Positions 31,425-38,021 of a stretch of DNA of 38,021 nt are shown piece by piece. Every line of letters starts with the position of its first letter. Position 1 is the stretch's first letter. Position numbers and translations under genes: made by a program. This stretch comes from Campylobacteraceae bacterium (GTDB lineage: Bacteria; Campylobacterota; Campylobacteria; Campylobacterales; Sulfurovaceae), in NCBI GenBank assembly GCA_027035765.1, contig JALVUD010000015.1, forward strand, positions 1-38,021. The letters run 5' to 3'. The notes beneath the pieces are model-generated. The model was not told the origin of the DNA. It made no database searches and worked only from the letters and a program-made list of their open reading frames with translations.

Positions 31425-31431
31425 ATTAATC

Positions 31432-31449
31432 ATCGGAGTTCTCTCCGAT
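31432..31449 (+). promoter_or_regulatory. Hairpin hiding the murD ribosome site and start
   Basis: ATCGGAG-TTCT-CTCCGAT is a perfect 7-bp stem. The Shine-Dalgarno GGAG lies in the 5' arm and the first two bases of the murD ATG in the 3' arm. It could lower or control murD translation. Confidence 0.45.
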
Positions 31450-32728
31450 GAAACACCTTTCTTTCTTCGGCTACGGCAAAACCACCCGGGCCATCGCCAC
31501 CCGTCTGGGAGAAGGCTTTGATTTTTACGACGATCGCTGCGAAAAGCCCTGGACCGATGACGCCGGCAACCGGATCCACCCCTCCGAGGCCTTCGATCCC
31601 GATCAGAGCCTCATGGAGATCCTCACCCCCAGCATCCGCCCCGACAGCCCCCTGCTGGCCCAAGCCAAAAACCCCGTCAGCGAATATGACCTTTTTCTCG
31701 GCCGACAATGGATGGACTCTTTCAGCGATGATGATCGCCGATATCTTCCATCTTCCATCTTCCATCTTCCATCCGCCCCCCGTACCGTCTGGATTTCCGG
31801 CACCAACGGCAAGACCACCACCACCCAGATGCTCACCTGGCTGCTCGAACCCCACGGGGCCGTCAGCGGCGGAAATATCGGTACTCCGCTGGCAGAGCTC
31901 GATCCCGAAGCCCCACTCTGGATTCTGGAAACCAGCTCCTACACCCTGCACCATACCCGGGAGGCCTCTCCCGATCTCTACATCCTTTTGCCCATCACCC
32001 CCGATCATATCGATTGGCACGGCAATGCAGAGAGCTACTCGGCCGACAAACTCTCCCCCCTTCTTCGCATGCGAGAAGGCGAACCGGCACTGATCCCTGC
32101 CGATCTGGAGCCCCCCGAGAGTTTCGCCTGGATCATCTCCTACGATTCCGACAACTCTTTGGCAAATTACTTCGATATCGACGCCTCGGCCCTCCGATAC
32201 AGGGCCGGCTTCCGTCTGGATGCGCTGCTGGCATTGGCCGCAGGTCGTATCCTTTTTGATGAAGTCGACATTGGGCGTCTCAACGCTTTTGGCCTCGACC
32301 GTCACCGTCAGGAAGAGATCACCGATGCTCAGGGGAGACTCTGGGTCAACGACTCCAAAGCCACCAACCTCGACGCGACACTCCAGGCTCTCGAAGCCTA
32401 CCGCGACCGCCCCATCCATCTCATTGCCGGCGGGGACGACAAAGGGGTCGATATGACCCCTCTGATCGAGCGCCTGGCCCGACTCGATGCCACCCTCTAC
32501 ACCATGGGCAGCAACAGCGAACGTCTCAGCCGCCTGGCCCGGGAGTACGGTGTCCCCGTTCGGACCTTCCAGGAGTTGGACGAAGCCATGCAGGCCGTAG
32601 CGGAATCGCTCCGCGAAGGCGAGGTCGCCCTCCTCTCCCCGGCGGCTTCAAGTCTGGACCAGTTCCCCTCCTATGCGGTTCGGGGAGACCATTTTGTGGA
32701 ATTCGTGCGCCGTTTAAGAACGTTTTAA
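31448..32728 (+). CDS. murD: UDP-N-acetylmuramoylalanine-D-glutamate ligase MurD
   Basis: 426 residues. The Mur-ligase P-loop GTNGKTTTTQ (about 119-128), ETSSYTLHH, ITPDHIDWHGN, and in the C-terminal domain NDSKATNLDAT and GGDDKGVD mark MurD. It adds D-glutamate to UDP-MurNAc-L-Ala in the cytoplasm. Residues about 98-109 (YLPSSIFHLPSA), just before the ATP-binding domain, are encoded by four CTTCCAT heptads (31745-31772), the same unit seen in intergenic repeats. The reading frame stays open through it. Confidence 0.93.
   Translation: MKHLSFFGYGKTTRAIATRLGEGFDFYDDRCEKPWTDDAGNRIHPSEAFDPDQSLMEILTPSIRPDSPLLAQAKNPVSEYDLFLGRQWMDSFSDDDRRYLPSSIFHLPSAPRTVWISGTNGKTTTTQMLTWLLEPHGAVSGGNIGTPLAELDPEAPLWILETSSYTLHHTREASPDLYILLPITPDHIDWHGNAESYSADKLSPLLRMREGEPALIPADLEPPESFAWIISYDSDNSLANYFDIDASALRYRAGFRLDALLALAAGRILFDEVDIGRLNAFGLDRHRQEEITDAQGRLWVNDSKATNLDATLQALEAYRDRPIHLIAGGDDKGVDMTPLIERLARLDATLYTMGSNSERLSRLAREYGVPVRTFQELDEAMQAVAESLREGEVALLSPAASSLDQFPSYAVRGDHFVEFVRRLRTF
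31745..31772. repeat. Four CTTCCAT heptads inside murD
   Basis: A perfect fourfold 7-bp tandem repeat within coding sequence. It matches the ATCTTCC units seen at 11894 and 27421. Confidence 0.75.
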
Positions 32729-32739
32729 TGAAACTCGGT

Positions 32740-32745
32740 TATAAT
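32740..32745 (+). promoter_or_regulatory. tRNA-Phe -10 element
   Basis: A consensus TATAAT lies 17 bases before the first tRNA base, directly after murD. A clear -35 is not seen. Confidence 0.5.
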
Positions 32746-32762
32746 TCTAGTCCATTTCGAAA

Positions 32763-32838
32763 GGCTCGGTAGCTCAGTTGGTAGAGCAAAGGACTGAAAA
32801 TCCTTGTGTCGGCGGTTCGATTCCGCCCCGCGCCACCA
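32763..32838 (+). tRNA. tRNA-Phe (GAA)
   Basis: 76 nt with encoded CCA. The anticodon loop CTGAAAA gives GAA; D-loop AGTTGGTAGA and T-loop GGTTCGATTCC are canonical. The acceptor stem GGCTCGG pairs with CCGCGCC with one T4-C69 mismatch. It stands alone between murD and the lipid kinase gene. Confidence 0.95.
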
Positions 32839-32945
32839 TTGACTCTCTCTTTGATTCCTTTAGAATTTTTATTTCTATCATTTTTTTGTCTTCAATATTT
32901 TCCAATGTGCTACAATCCGATTCTATCAACTTTTGAAAGGATCCC

Positions 32946-33854
32946 ATGAAGATCCGTCTCATTCTCAATGGTGCCAAAGGCGAGCGCAGTGATATTCAGG
33001 AAGCGATCGAATGGGTGCGCCAACACCATTTTTTCGCTCTGGATGTCCGTTATACCCGGGAACCCGAAGATTTCGAACGTTTGACACATGACGCAGTCCG
33101 GGACGGTATCGACCGCCTCATTGCCGGCGGTGGGGACGGGACCCTCAACCTCATGATCAACGCCCTGATGAAGCTCCCAGCCGAACAGCGGCCCGAAATG
33201 GCGATCCTGCCGGTAGGAACCGCCAACGACTTCGCCACGGCAGCCTTTATCCCTGAAAACCCCAGACAAGCCCTGATATCCGCCATTGATGGATTCGCAT
33301 CCGAGGTGGATATCGGAAAGGTCAATGCGCGCTATTTTCTCAATGTTGCCAGCGGCGGATTCGGAGCTGTGGTGACGGCTGAGACCCCCCCGGAACTCAA
33401 AGAGATCCTGGGCGCCGGTGCCTACGCTCTGACCGGACTGCTTAAACTCTTCGATTTTCAACCCATCTACGGCAGCATGAAAATCGGTGATTTCTGTTTT
33501 GAAGGAAGTGCCTTCGCCATCGCCGTCTGCAACGGGAGACAGGCCGGCGGGGGAATGGTCCTTGCTCCGGAAGCGAAAGTGGACGACGGGCTTTTCGACA
33601 TCGTCCTCTACACTCTTGACAATCTTCCTATCCCTGCCACATTGGCACCCCCCAGTTCCATTCTGGGCTGGCTGCTTCCTTTTAAAAAGATCCTTCGGGC
33701 ACCGGCAGTAGAATTTACTCCCGAAGAGGGACCCCGCCAGATCAATCTCGACGGCGAACCCTACAGTGCCGACAGCTTCAGATTCACTCTGCACCCCGGT
33801 GCCCTCTCGCTGGTCCTGCCTCCTGACACACCTCTTTTGGGAGGGAACCGATGA
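32946..33854 (+). CDS. Diacylglycerol/lipid kinase family protein (YegS-like)
   Basis: 302 residues. The nucleotide-binding GGGDGTLN (61-68) and LPVGTANDFATA motifs mark the DAGK catalytic domain; a C-terminal beta-sandwich half holds LDGEPYSADSFRFTLHPGAL. Proteins of this family phosphorylate diacylglycerol, phosphatidylglycerol or sphingosine-like lipids; the substrate here is unknown. AAAGGAT precedes the ATG. It overlaps the metallophosphoesterase gene by four bases, so the pair is co-translated, and cardiolipin synthase lies close by. Confidence 0.85.
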   Translation: MKIRLILNGAKGERSDIQEAIEWVRQHHFFALDVRYTREPEDFERLTHDAVRDGIDRLIAGGGDGTLNLMINALMKLPAEQRPEMAILPVGTANDFATAAFIPENPRQALISAIDGFASEVDIGKVNARYFLNVASGGFGAVVTAETPPELKEILGAGAYALTGLLKLFDFQPIYGSMKIGDFCFEGSAFAIAVCNGRQAGGGMVLAPEAKVDDGLFDIVLYTLDNLPIPATLAPPSSILGWLLPFKKILRAPAVEFTPEEGPRQINLDGEPYSADSFRFTLHPGALSLVLPPDTPLLGGNR

Positions 33855-34741
33855 GAATCCTGCACTGCAGCGATCCCCATTTCGATCTTTCCCTCAAAAC
33901 GATTCCCTGGAAAAAGTGGTTCGGCAAACGGGCCATCGGCGCCCTGAACCTGCTGGGAGGAAGAGGGCGCTATTTCGACAACGCCGAAGCCAAGATAGCC
34001 GCCCTGACCCGATTCAAAGAGCGATACAGTGTCGATTTGGTCCTCTGCACCGGTGATTTGACAGCCCTGGGACTCACGGCCGAACTGGAAAACGCGGCAG
34101 AACTGCTGGCTCCTCTGGCCCAACCGCCTGAGCGTTTTATCGTCATCCCCGGCAACCATGATGTCTACAGCGGTGACGTGATCCGCGGGGATCACTTCCA
34201 CCTCTACTTTGGACAATACATGCATACCGACTGGCCCCAGTATGCCGTCGACGGCCCCTGGCCCATCGTCCGGCTTTTTGGAGAGCATATTGCCGTTATC
34301 GCCGTCAACAGTGCCAAGCCCAATCCTTTCCCCTGGCGCTCCGACGGGCACATTCCACCCGTTCAGCTGGAAGCACTGGAGAAGATTCTTGCCGATCCTC
34401 GATTGGCAGATCGTTGGATCTTCGTCATGACCCATTACGCCGCCCGTCTGGCTGACGGTACACCCGACAAACCCAACCACGGACTCCGCAACGCCGATGC
34501 GTTTATCCATGCCTGCCGCTCCATCGAGCGGGGCGCCATTCTCAACGGACATATTCACCGCTGCTATCGGACCCCTCTGAAAAAAGAGGGACTGGCGATC
34601 GATCTCTATTGTGCGGGAAGCGTCAGTATGGAAGGGAGGGAGTGTTTCTGGCTTTTTGATGTGGACGCCAGGCAGATGCAGGTGCATCGTGGGGGGTACG
34701 ATCCCGACTCCGGGGAGTTTCGGATTATCGAAACCTTATAA
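33851..34741 (+). CDS. Calcineurin-like metallophosphoesterase
   Basis: 296 residues, no signal peptide. The five metal-site blocks are visible: LHCSDPHFD (Asp8, His10), TGDLTALG, PGNHDVYSG, THYAA and NGHIHRCY. It resembles Icc/CpdA-type phosphodiesterases and also UDP-diacylglucosamine hydrolases; the substrate cannot be told. Co-translated with the lipid kinase. The stop lies at the outer edge of foldback element B. Confidence 0.88.
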   Translation: MRILHCSDPHFDLSLKTIPWKKWFGKRAIGALNLLGGRGRYFDNAEAKIAALTRFKERYSVDLVLCTGDLTALGLTAELENAAELLAPLAQPPERFIVIPGNHDVYSGDVIRGDHFHLYFGQYMHTDWPQYAVDGPWPIVRLFGEHIAVIAVNSAKPNPFPWRSDGHIPPVQLEALEKILADPRLADRWIFVMTHYAARLADGTPDKPNHGLRNADAFIHACRSIERGAILNGHIHRCYRTPLKKEGLAIDLYCAGSVSMEGRECFWLFDVDARQMQVHRGGYDPDSGEFRIIETL

Positions 34742-34742
34742 A

Positions 34743-34991
34743 CCCAAACCATGCAGTAGAAGGTGCGCCAGATGTGCCAATGCTCGGTTGGCAGGGGTGT
34801 TCGACCGAAACGCAGGCGCACCCGGAGGGGGAGGAGCGTCAAACAAAGGCAAACTGCTTTGCCTTTGTCGCTTCGCACGGCGCTGCGTTTATGCCGTAGG
34901 CATCGCAGACGCCCGACCCAGGCTTTGGGCGAATCGCCCATGGCACCGATGATTGGTGCAAATGGCGTGCTGACTAATGCATGATTTGGGA
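34743..34991. repeat. Foldback element B with about 40-bp terminal inverted repeats
   Basis: The left end (CCCAAACCATGCA, then TAG, CGCCA, CCAAT) and the right end match as imperfect inverted repeats over about 40 bp. Inside: GGTGCGCC (34762) pairs with GGCGCACC (34815); an 11-bp perfect hairpin ACAAAGGCAAA-CTGC-TTTGCCTTTGT (34843-34868); ATGCC-GTA-GGCAT inside GGCG-CGCC (34879-34912); and GGGCG-AAT-CGCCC (34927-34939). It fills the gap between two convergent genes and has no gene. Confidence 0.65.
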
Positions 34992-35000
34992 TAAAGTCTC

Positions 35001-36431
35001 CTAAAGCACAGGAGCGCTCAGGCGCGCCATTCGGACGCCTACCCGGAACCACCAGGGTTTCTGCTCCAAAATTCTCGGATCGATCTCCCGGGAGACGGTA
35101 AAGTCATCCAGAAACATCCGCTCCACTTCCGCTGCGAATTTTCGATCCTCCACTATCGCCGTTATCTCGAAATTGAGCCGGAAAGAGCGGTTGTCAAAAT
35201 TGGCTGTCCCCACCGTGGCCAACTGGTCATCGATAAGCATCACCTTCTCGTGGAGAAAGCCCTTTTGATAGCGGAAAAAGCGCACGCCGGTTTTGCCCGC
35301 GTCGGCCAGATAACTGAAGGCGGCCAGCCAGACCGGCAGGCTGTCCGATTTTTCGGGAATCAAAATCCGCACATCTACCCCGCGCAGCCCCGCCAGCTGC
35401 AGAGCATAAACCACGGCGTCATCGGGGACAAAATAGGGAGAAGCGATCCAAAGCCTCTGCTTGGCATGGTGGATCGCATGCAGATACATCAGCTCCGCCG
35501 TATCCAGTTGATCCGCCGGACCGGTAGGGATCACCTGGGCCGCAGCTTCCCCCTGGGCCGAAACAGGTTCCCACCGCAGATTCTCCAATTTTTGGGAAGT
35601 CGCCCAGAACCAATCCTCCACAAACGAGATCTGCGCCCCCATCACTGCCGGTCCCTCTATCGCGACGTGAGTATCCCGCCAAAAGCCCAGTTTGGGATCT
35701 TTCCCCAGATATTCATCCCCAATATTGTGTCCCCCGACCCAACACCGTTTCCCATCCACCACCACCACTTTGCGGTGGTTGCGAAAGTTGATCTGGAATT
35801 TGTTTCTCCATCCGTGCCGGGTATTAAATGAACTGGTGAGGATACCCGCTTTTCGCAGGCGGCTGAGATAACGTTCACTCAGATCGAGACTGCCGATCTC
35901 ATCATAGAGAAACCACACCTTCACTCCCCGCTGTGCCGCGGCGATCAGGTGATCGGCCATCTGATTGCCCAACACATCATCATGCACGATATAGAATTGA
36001 AAGAGAATATATTCTTCTGCAGCATCAATTCCCTCAATGATGCTGGCGAATGTCGCCTCTCCGTTGATCAGAAGCTCGACACGATTCCCGACAGTAAAAG
36101 GAAGATCTGCCAGTTTCTCCGCCACCAGGGCCGCATGCTCCTCCTCTCCCCTGAAGCGTCGATAAGGCGATACAGCCCGCAGCAAATGCTCCAGACGCCC
36201 CCTGATTTCGCTATCAACCGCCTCTTTGACCTTGAGATAACCGACAAAACGGCTTCGACCGAAAATCCAATAGAGTGGAACCGCCACATAAGGGAAGCTC
36301 AGCAGAAAAATAACCCAGGCAATCGCTCCCTGAGAAGTTCGAGTCTCCATCAATGCCTGATAAGCAGAAAAAATACCCAGGAGATACAAAACTCCCATTC
36401 CCAGGAAGAGTAGTTCAACACCCCAATGCAT
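35001..36431 (-). CDS. cls: Cardiolipin synthase (phospholipase D family)
   Basis: 476 residues, typical for ClsA. Two N-terminal transmembrane helices (about 5-24, 37-57) are followed by two PLD domains with HxK(x4)D motifs: His219/Lys221/Asp226 (HRKVVVVDG, with GGHNIGDEY) and His394/Lys396/Asp401 (HEKVMLIDD, with GTANFDNRS). It joins two phosphatidylglycerols to make cardiolipin at the inner membrane. Both catalytic motifs are intact. Convergent with the metallophosphoesterase gene. Confidence 0.93.
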   Translation of the reverse strand: MHWGVELLFLGMGVLYLLGIFSAYQALMETRTSQGAIAWVIFLLSFPYVAVPLYWIFGRSRFVGYLKVKEAVDSEIRGRLEHLLRAVSPYRRFRGEEEHAALVAEKLADLPFTVGNRVELLINGEATFASIIEGIDAAEEYILFQFYIVHDDVLGNQMADHLIAAAQRGVKVWFLYDEIGSLDLSERYLSRLRKAGILTSSFNTRHGWRNKFQINFRNHRKVVVVDGKRCWVGGHNIGDEYLGKDPKLGFWRDTHVAIEGPAVMGAQISFVEDWFWATSQKLENLRWEPVSAQGEAAAQVIPTGPADQLDTAELMYLHAIHHAKQRLWIASPYFVPDDAVVYALQLAGLRGVDVRILIPEKSDSLPVWLAAFSYLADAGKTGVRFFRYQKGFLHEKVMLIDDQLATVGTANFDNRSFRLNFEITAIVEDRKFAAEVERMFLDDFTVSREIDPRILEQKPWWFRVGVRMARLSAPVL

Positions 36432-36502
36432 ATAAAAACCCTTTCAGTAGTAATCACAGGCTCTGATGATAGAATCTAGACTAGATATGAGGATTATACA
36501 CA

Positions 36503-37252
36503 ATGTTTTTCATCAGAGATATTCACGCTTACTGTCATCGTACCAAGTCTGCTGCCCCGGCCCTGCCCCAACACTTCGGCCTCTTATGCTGGAATGTCAA
36601 CAAATCCACCGATATACAGCACTATCGTGATCTTTTTGAAGCTTTGAGAAATGAATGGAATCTCCATCTGATCCTGATTCAGGAAGCCAGGATGCGACTG
36701 CCCTCCGCCCCTTTTTTGCTACCGGATTTCTCCTACTGCAGCGCCCCAAATCTCAAACAGCGCACCCTTCACTACGGACTCCTCACCGCTTCATCCCAAA
36801 CCGCCCTGGAAGCGATGGTGCTGCCGAGTCAGGCAAAAGAAGGGATTTTGGGACCAGGGAAAGGTGCGCTTATTACCCACCACACACTGTCTGACAGGCA
36901 GACACTGACACTTGTCAATCTTCATGCCATTAATTTCAGAGCTGCACGTATTTATGCCGGAGAGTTGGAGAGCTTGCAGGAGTATCTGCAAAAGTTTTCC
37001 GGCCCCATGATCGTCGCCGGTGATTTCAACAGCTGGAGTGCAAAACGCATGCATGTATTGCAAACTTTTCGTCTGAATCTGGGTCTGGAAAGTGTCCCCT
37101 TCCCAACGGAAAAGATCAAAACATTCAGAGGATATCCTCTGGATCATATCCTGTACAGAGAACTGAAATGTCATCGCAGTTTGGCACCTGACCTACCCCA
37201 TGACTCAGACCACAATCCCCTCCTGGCGGAATTTTCCACACCCCATATCTGA
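36503..37252 (+). CDS. Endonuclease/exonuclease/phosphatase (EEP) family protein
   Basis: 249 residues, no clear signal peptide. The EEP core is visible: LLCWNVNKS, LIQEARM (metal-binding Glu), NLHAINF, VAGDFNSW (Asp/Asn pair), LDHILY and SDHNPLLAEF (catalytic His). The family covers nucleases and phosphodiesterases acting on DNA, nucleotides or lipids; the substrate is unknown. Start chosen as the first ATG with GAGGA about ten bases upstream. It is divergent from cls. Confidence 0.85.
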   Translation: MFFIRDIHAYCHRTKSAAPALPQHFGLLCWNVNKSTDIQHYRDLFEALRNEWNLHLILIQEARMRLPSAPFLLPDFSYCSAPNLKQRTLHYGLLTASSQTALEAMVLPSQAKEGILGPGKGALITHHTLSDRQTLTLVNLHAINFRAARIYAGELESLQEYLQKFSGPMIVAGDFNSWSAKRMHVLQTFRLNLGLESVPFPTEKIKTFRGYPLDHILYRELKCHRSLAPDLPHDSDHNPLLAEFSTPHI

Positions 37253-37273
37253 CGGAGATCATCTCTATAGAAG

Positions 37274-37708
37274 TTACATGGCAGCTTTGTCCGTCAAAAC
37301 ATTCAAAACTTTCCTCAGTTTTGCAGGAATAGGATTCTTATCGAGTTTATACAATCGTTTCAACGTCATAGGATCTTTGTAGACGATCCAGGTTTTCCCA
37401 TCTGAATCACGATAGACCAATACTTTCAAAGGCAGATCCAGGCCTGCCCTCGGATCTTTGAACATGATCATCGTCCCGATTTTCGGACTTCCAAAGATCA
37501 GAAGCTGCTCATCGTTCATATCCATACCTGCTTTTTGGGCTCCCTTGCGATGGTCGATGCGATCAAATACCGTCAAACCTTTATCTCTGACCAAACTCTC
37601 AAGACGATCCATTGTATCACCGACGCTGTGACGGCTCTCTTTGACGATCAGTTCACCGGCAGACAATACAGAGACACAGACCAGCAGCACACCAAACAGT
37701 AGTTTCAT
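37274..37708 (-). CDS. Exported DUF302 domain protein
   Basis: 144 residues with a signal peptide (1-17, cleavage near LSAG), unlike the DUF302 protein at 6681. The domain shows SVGDTMDRLESLVRDKGLTVFDRIDH, AGMDM and LLIFGSPKIGT, followed by the LPLKVLVYRD strand and YKDP. It has no Cys in the mature part, so a Cys-based role is unlikely. AAGGGGG precedes the ATG, and a degenerate copy of the copper box lies upstream. Convergent with the EEP gene. The function is unknown. Confidence 0.88.
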   Translation of the reverse strand: MKLLFGVLLVCVSVLSAGELIVKESRHSVGDTMDRLESLVRDKGLTVFDRIDHRKGAQKAGMDMNDEQLLIFGSPKIGTMIMFKDPRAGLDLPLKVLVYRDSDGKTWIVYKDPMTLKRLYKLDKNPIPAKLRKVLNVLTDKAAM

Positions 37709-37735
37709 TATTTCCCCCTTTAATGTATTCGAGAG

Positions 37736-37767
37736 AGTATACCGCTTAAAGGTGTCCTATGTGTGTA
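37736..37767 (-). promoter_or_regulatory. Promoter of the exported DUF302 gene with degenerate copper box
   Basis: Minus strand: TACACA-N5-GACACC, nine bases, then -10 TATACT. The first half-site and spacing fit the other boxes; the second half-site is poor. The remaining 37768-37912 shows nothing further. Confidence 0.35.
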
Positions 37768-37912
37768 CTGATAATCCACAGAAACAACATGGAAACAGAT
37801 AGGGAAGATGAAATAAAGAGAATACTTTGATGATAGTGCATGTGAAATAGAGATGAAAGAAGAGTGCAATTTAAAGGTATTGTTGAAAAAAATTATAGTG
37901 AAGAAGATTCTC

Positions 37913-38021
37913 AGGGTGGCGCTGACCTACGTTCCCACCAGCGTAGCCGGCAGTATCATCGGCGCTGGGAGGCTTAACTTCCGGGTTCGGAATGGGGCCG
38001 GGTGTGACCCTCCCGCCAGCA
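37913..38021 (-). rRNA. rrf: 5S ribosomal RNA (5' end cut by window edge)
   Basis: Read on the minus strand, it contains the conserved 5S core: CACACCCGGCCCCATTCCGA, then GAAGTTAAGCCTCCCAGCG and ATGATACTGCC, and ends near GTAGGTCAGCGCC. The first 8-12 bases lie beyond the right edge. An rRNA operon therefore probably continues to the right, read toward this window. The 3' end is approximate. Confidence 0.9.

Noticed and set aside
31061-31430. Possible CRISPR array
   Set aside because: Units are 7-8 bp without spacers and several different units occur; no cas genes are nearby.
36432-36502. A regulatory element in the gap between cls and the EEP gene
   Set aside because: Only AT-rich sequence with weak promoter-like hexamers is seen; no repeat or clear box.

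Overview
The window is about 38 kb of GC-rich bacterial chromosome, most likely from a nitrous-oxide-respiring Campylobacterota (epsilonproteobacterial) organism of the Nitratifractor/Sulfurovum kind. The evidence is a clade II (c-type) nos cluster in the order nosZ-B-D-G-C1-C2-H-F-L-Y, small Aer-type PAS and DUF302 proteins, histidine kinases with HELNTP-type H-boxes, and many small c-type cytochromes. The genus is an inference from gene content and base composition.

Left to right: (1) 1-127 is the right end of an IS256-like element, beside an orphan membrane histidine kinase. (2) 1554-10636 is a copper/periplasmic redox block: an HMA metal chaperone, two small cytochromes c (one frameshifted), a CopB-type CPH P1B-ATPase, a SHOCT protein, a Tat-exported multicopper oxidase, a DUF302 protein, a cytochrome c'-like protein, a cytochrome P460 and an OmpR-type two-component pair. 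Six promoters (five here, one at 37.7 kb) carry a matching 11-bp direct repeat at a fixed 9-10 bp from the -10, so I propose one regulon. (3) 10694-11215 is a PAS protein. (4) 11368-21507 is the nos cluster, read leftward from an FNR-type promoter at nosZ, with a hairpin after nosZ and a second FNR-type promoter at nosB. nosZ is split by a frameshift between the catalytic propeller and the CuA/heme part. (5) 21785-27350 holds two tandem response regulator/kinase pairs and three odd secreted proteins, two of which share a short domain. (6) 27429-32838 is housekeeping: fabG, gpmI, mraY, murD and tRNA-Phe. (7) 32946-37708 holds a lipid kinase, a metallophosphoesterase, cardiolipin synthase, an EEP-family hydrolase and a second DUF302 protein. 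(8) The right edge is a 5S rRNA on the minus strand.

The intergenic DNA is unusually structured. Three gaps (8362-8634, 28200-28399, 34743-34991) hold 200-270 bp elements with imperfect terminal inverted repeats and internal hairpins. A second repeat family, a GCGTTGC-N3-GCAACGC hairpin followed by heptanucleotide tandem repeats, occurs at 11.3, 27.4 and 31.4 kb. Heptad arrays fill the mraY-murD gap and also enter coding sequence in murD and the nosL-like translation start.

Reading together: the copper block handles copper in the envelope, which fits beside a copper-dependent N2O reductase. Both frameshifts are single-base events and could be assembly errors; this limits any statement about N2O reduction in this strain.
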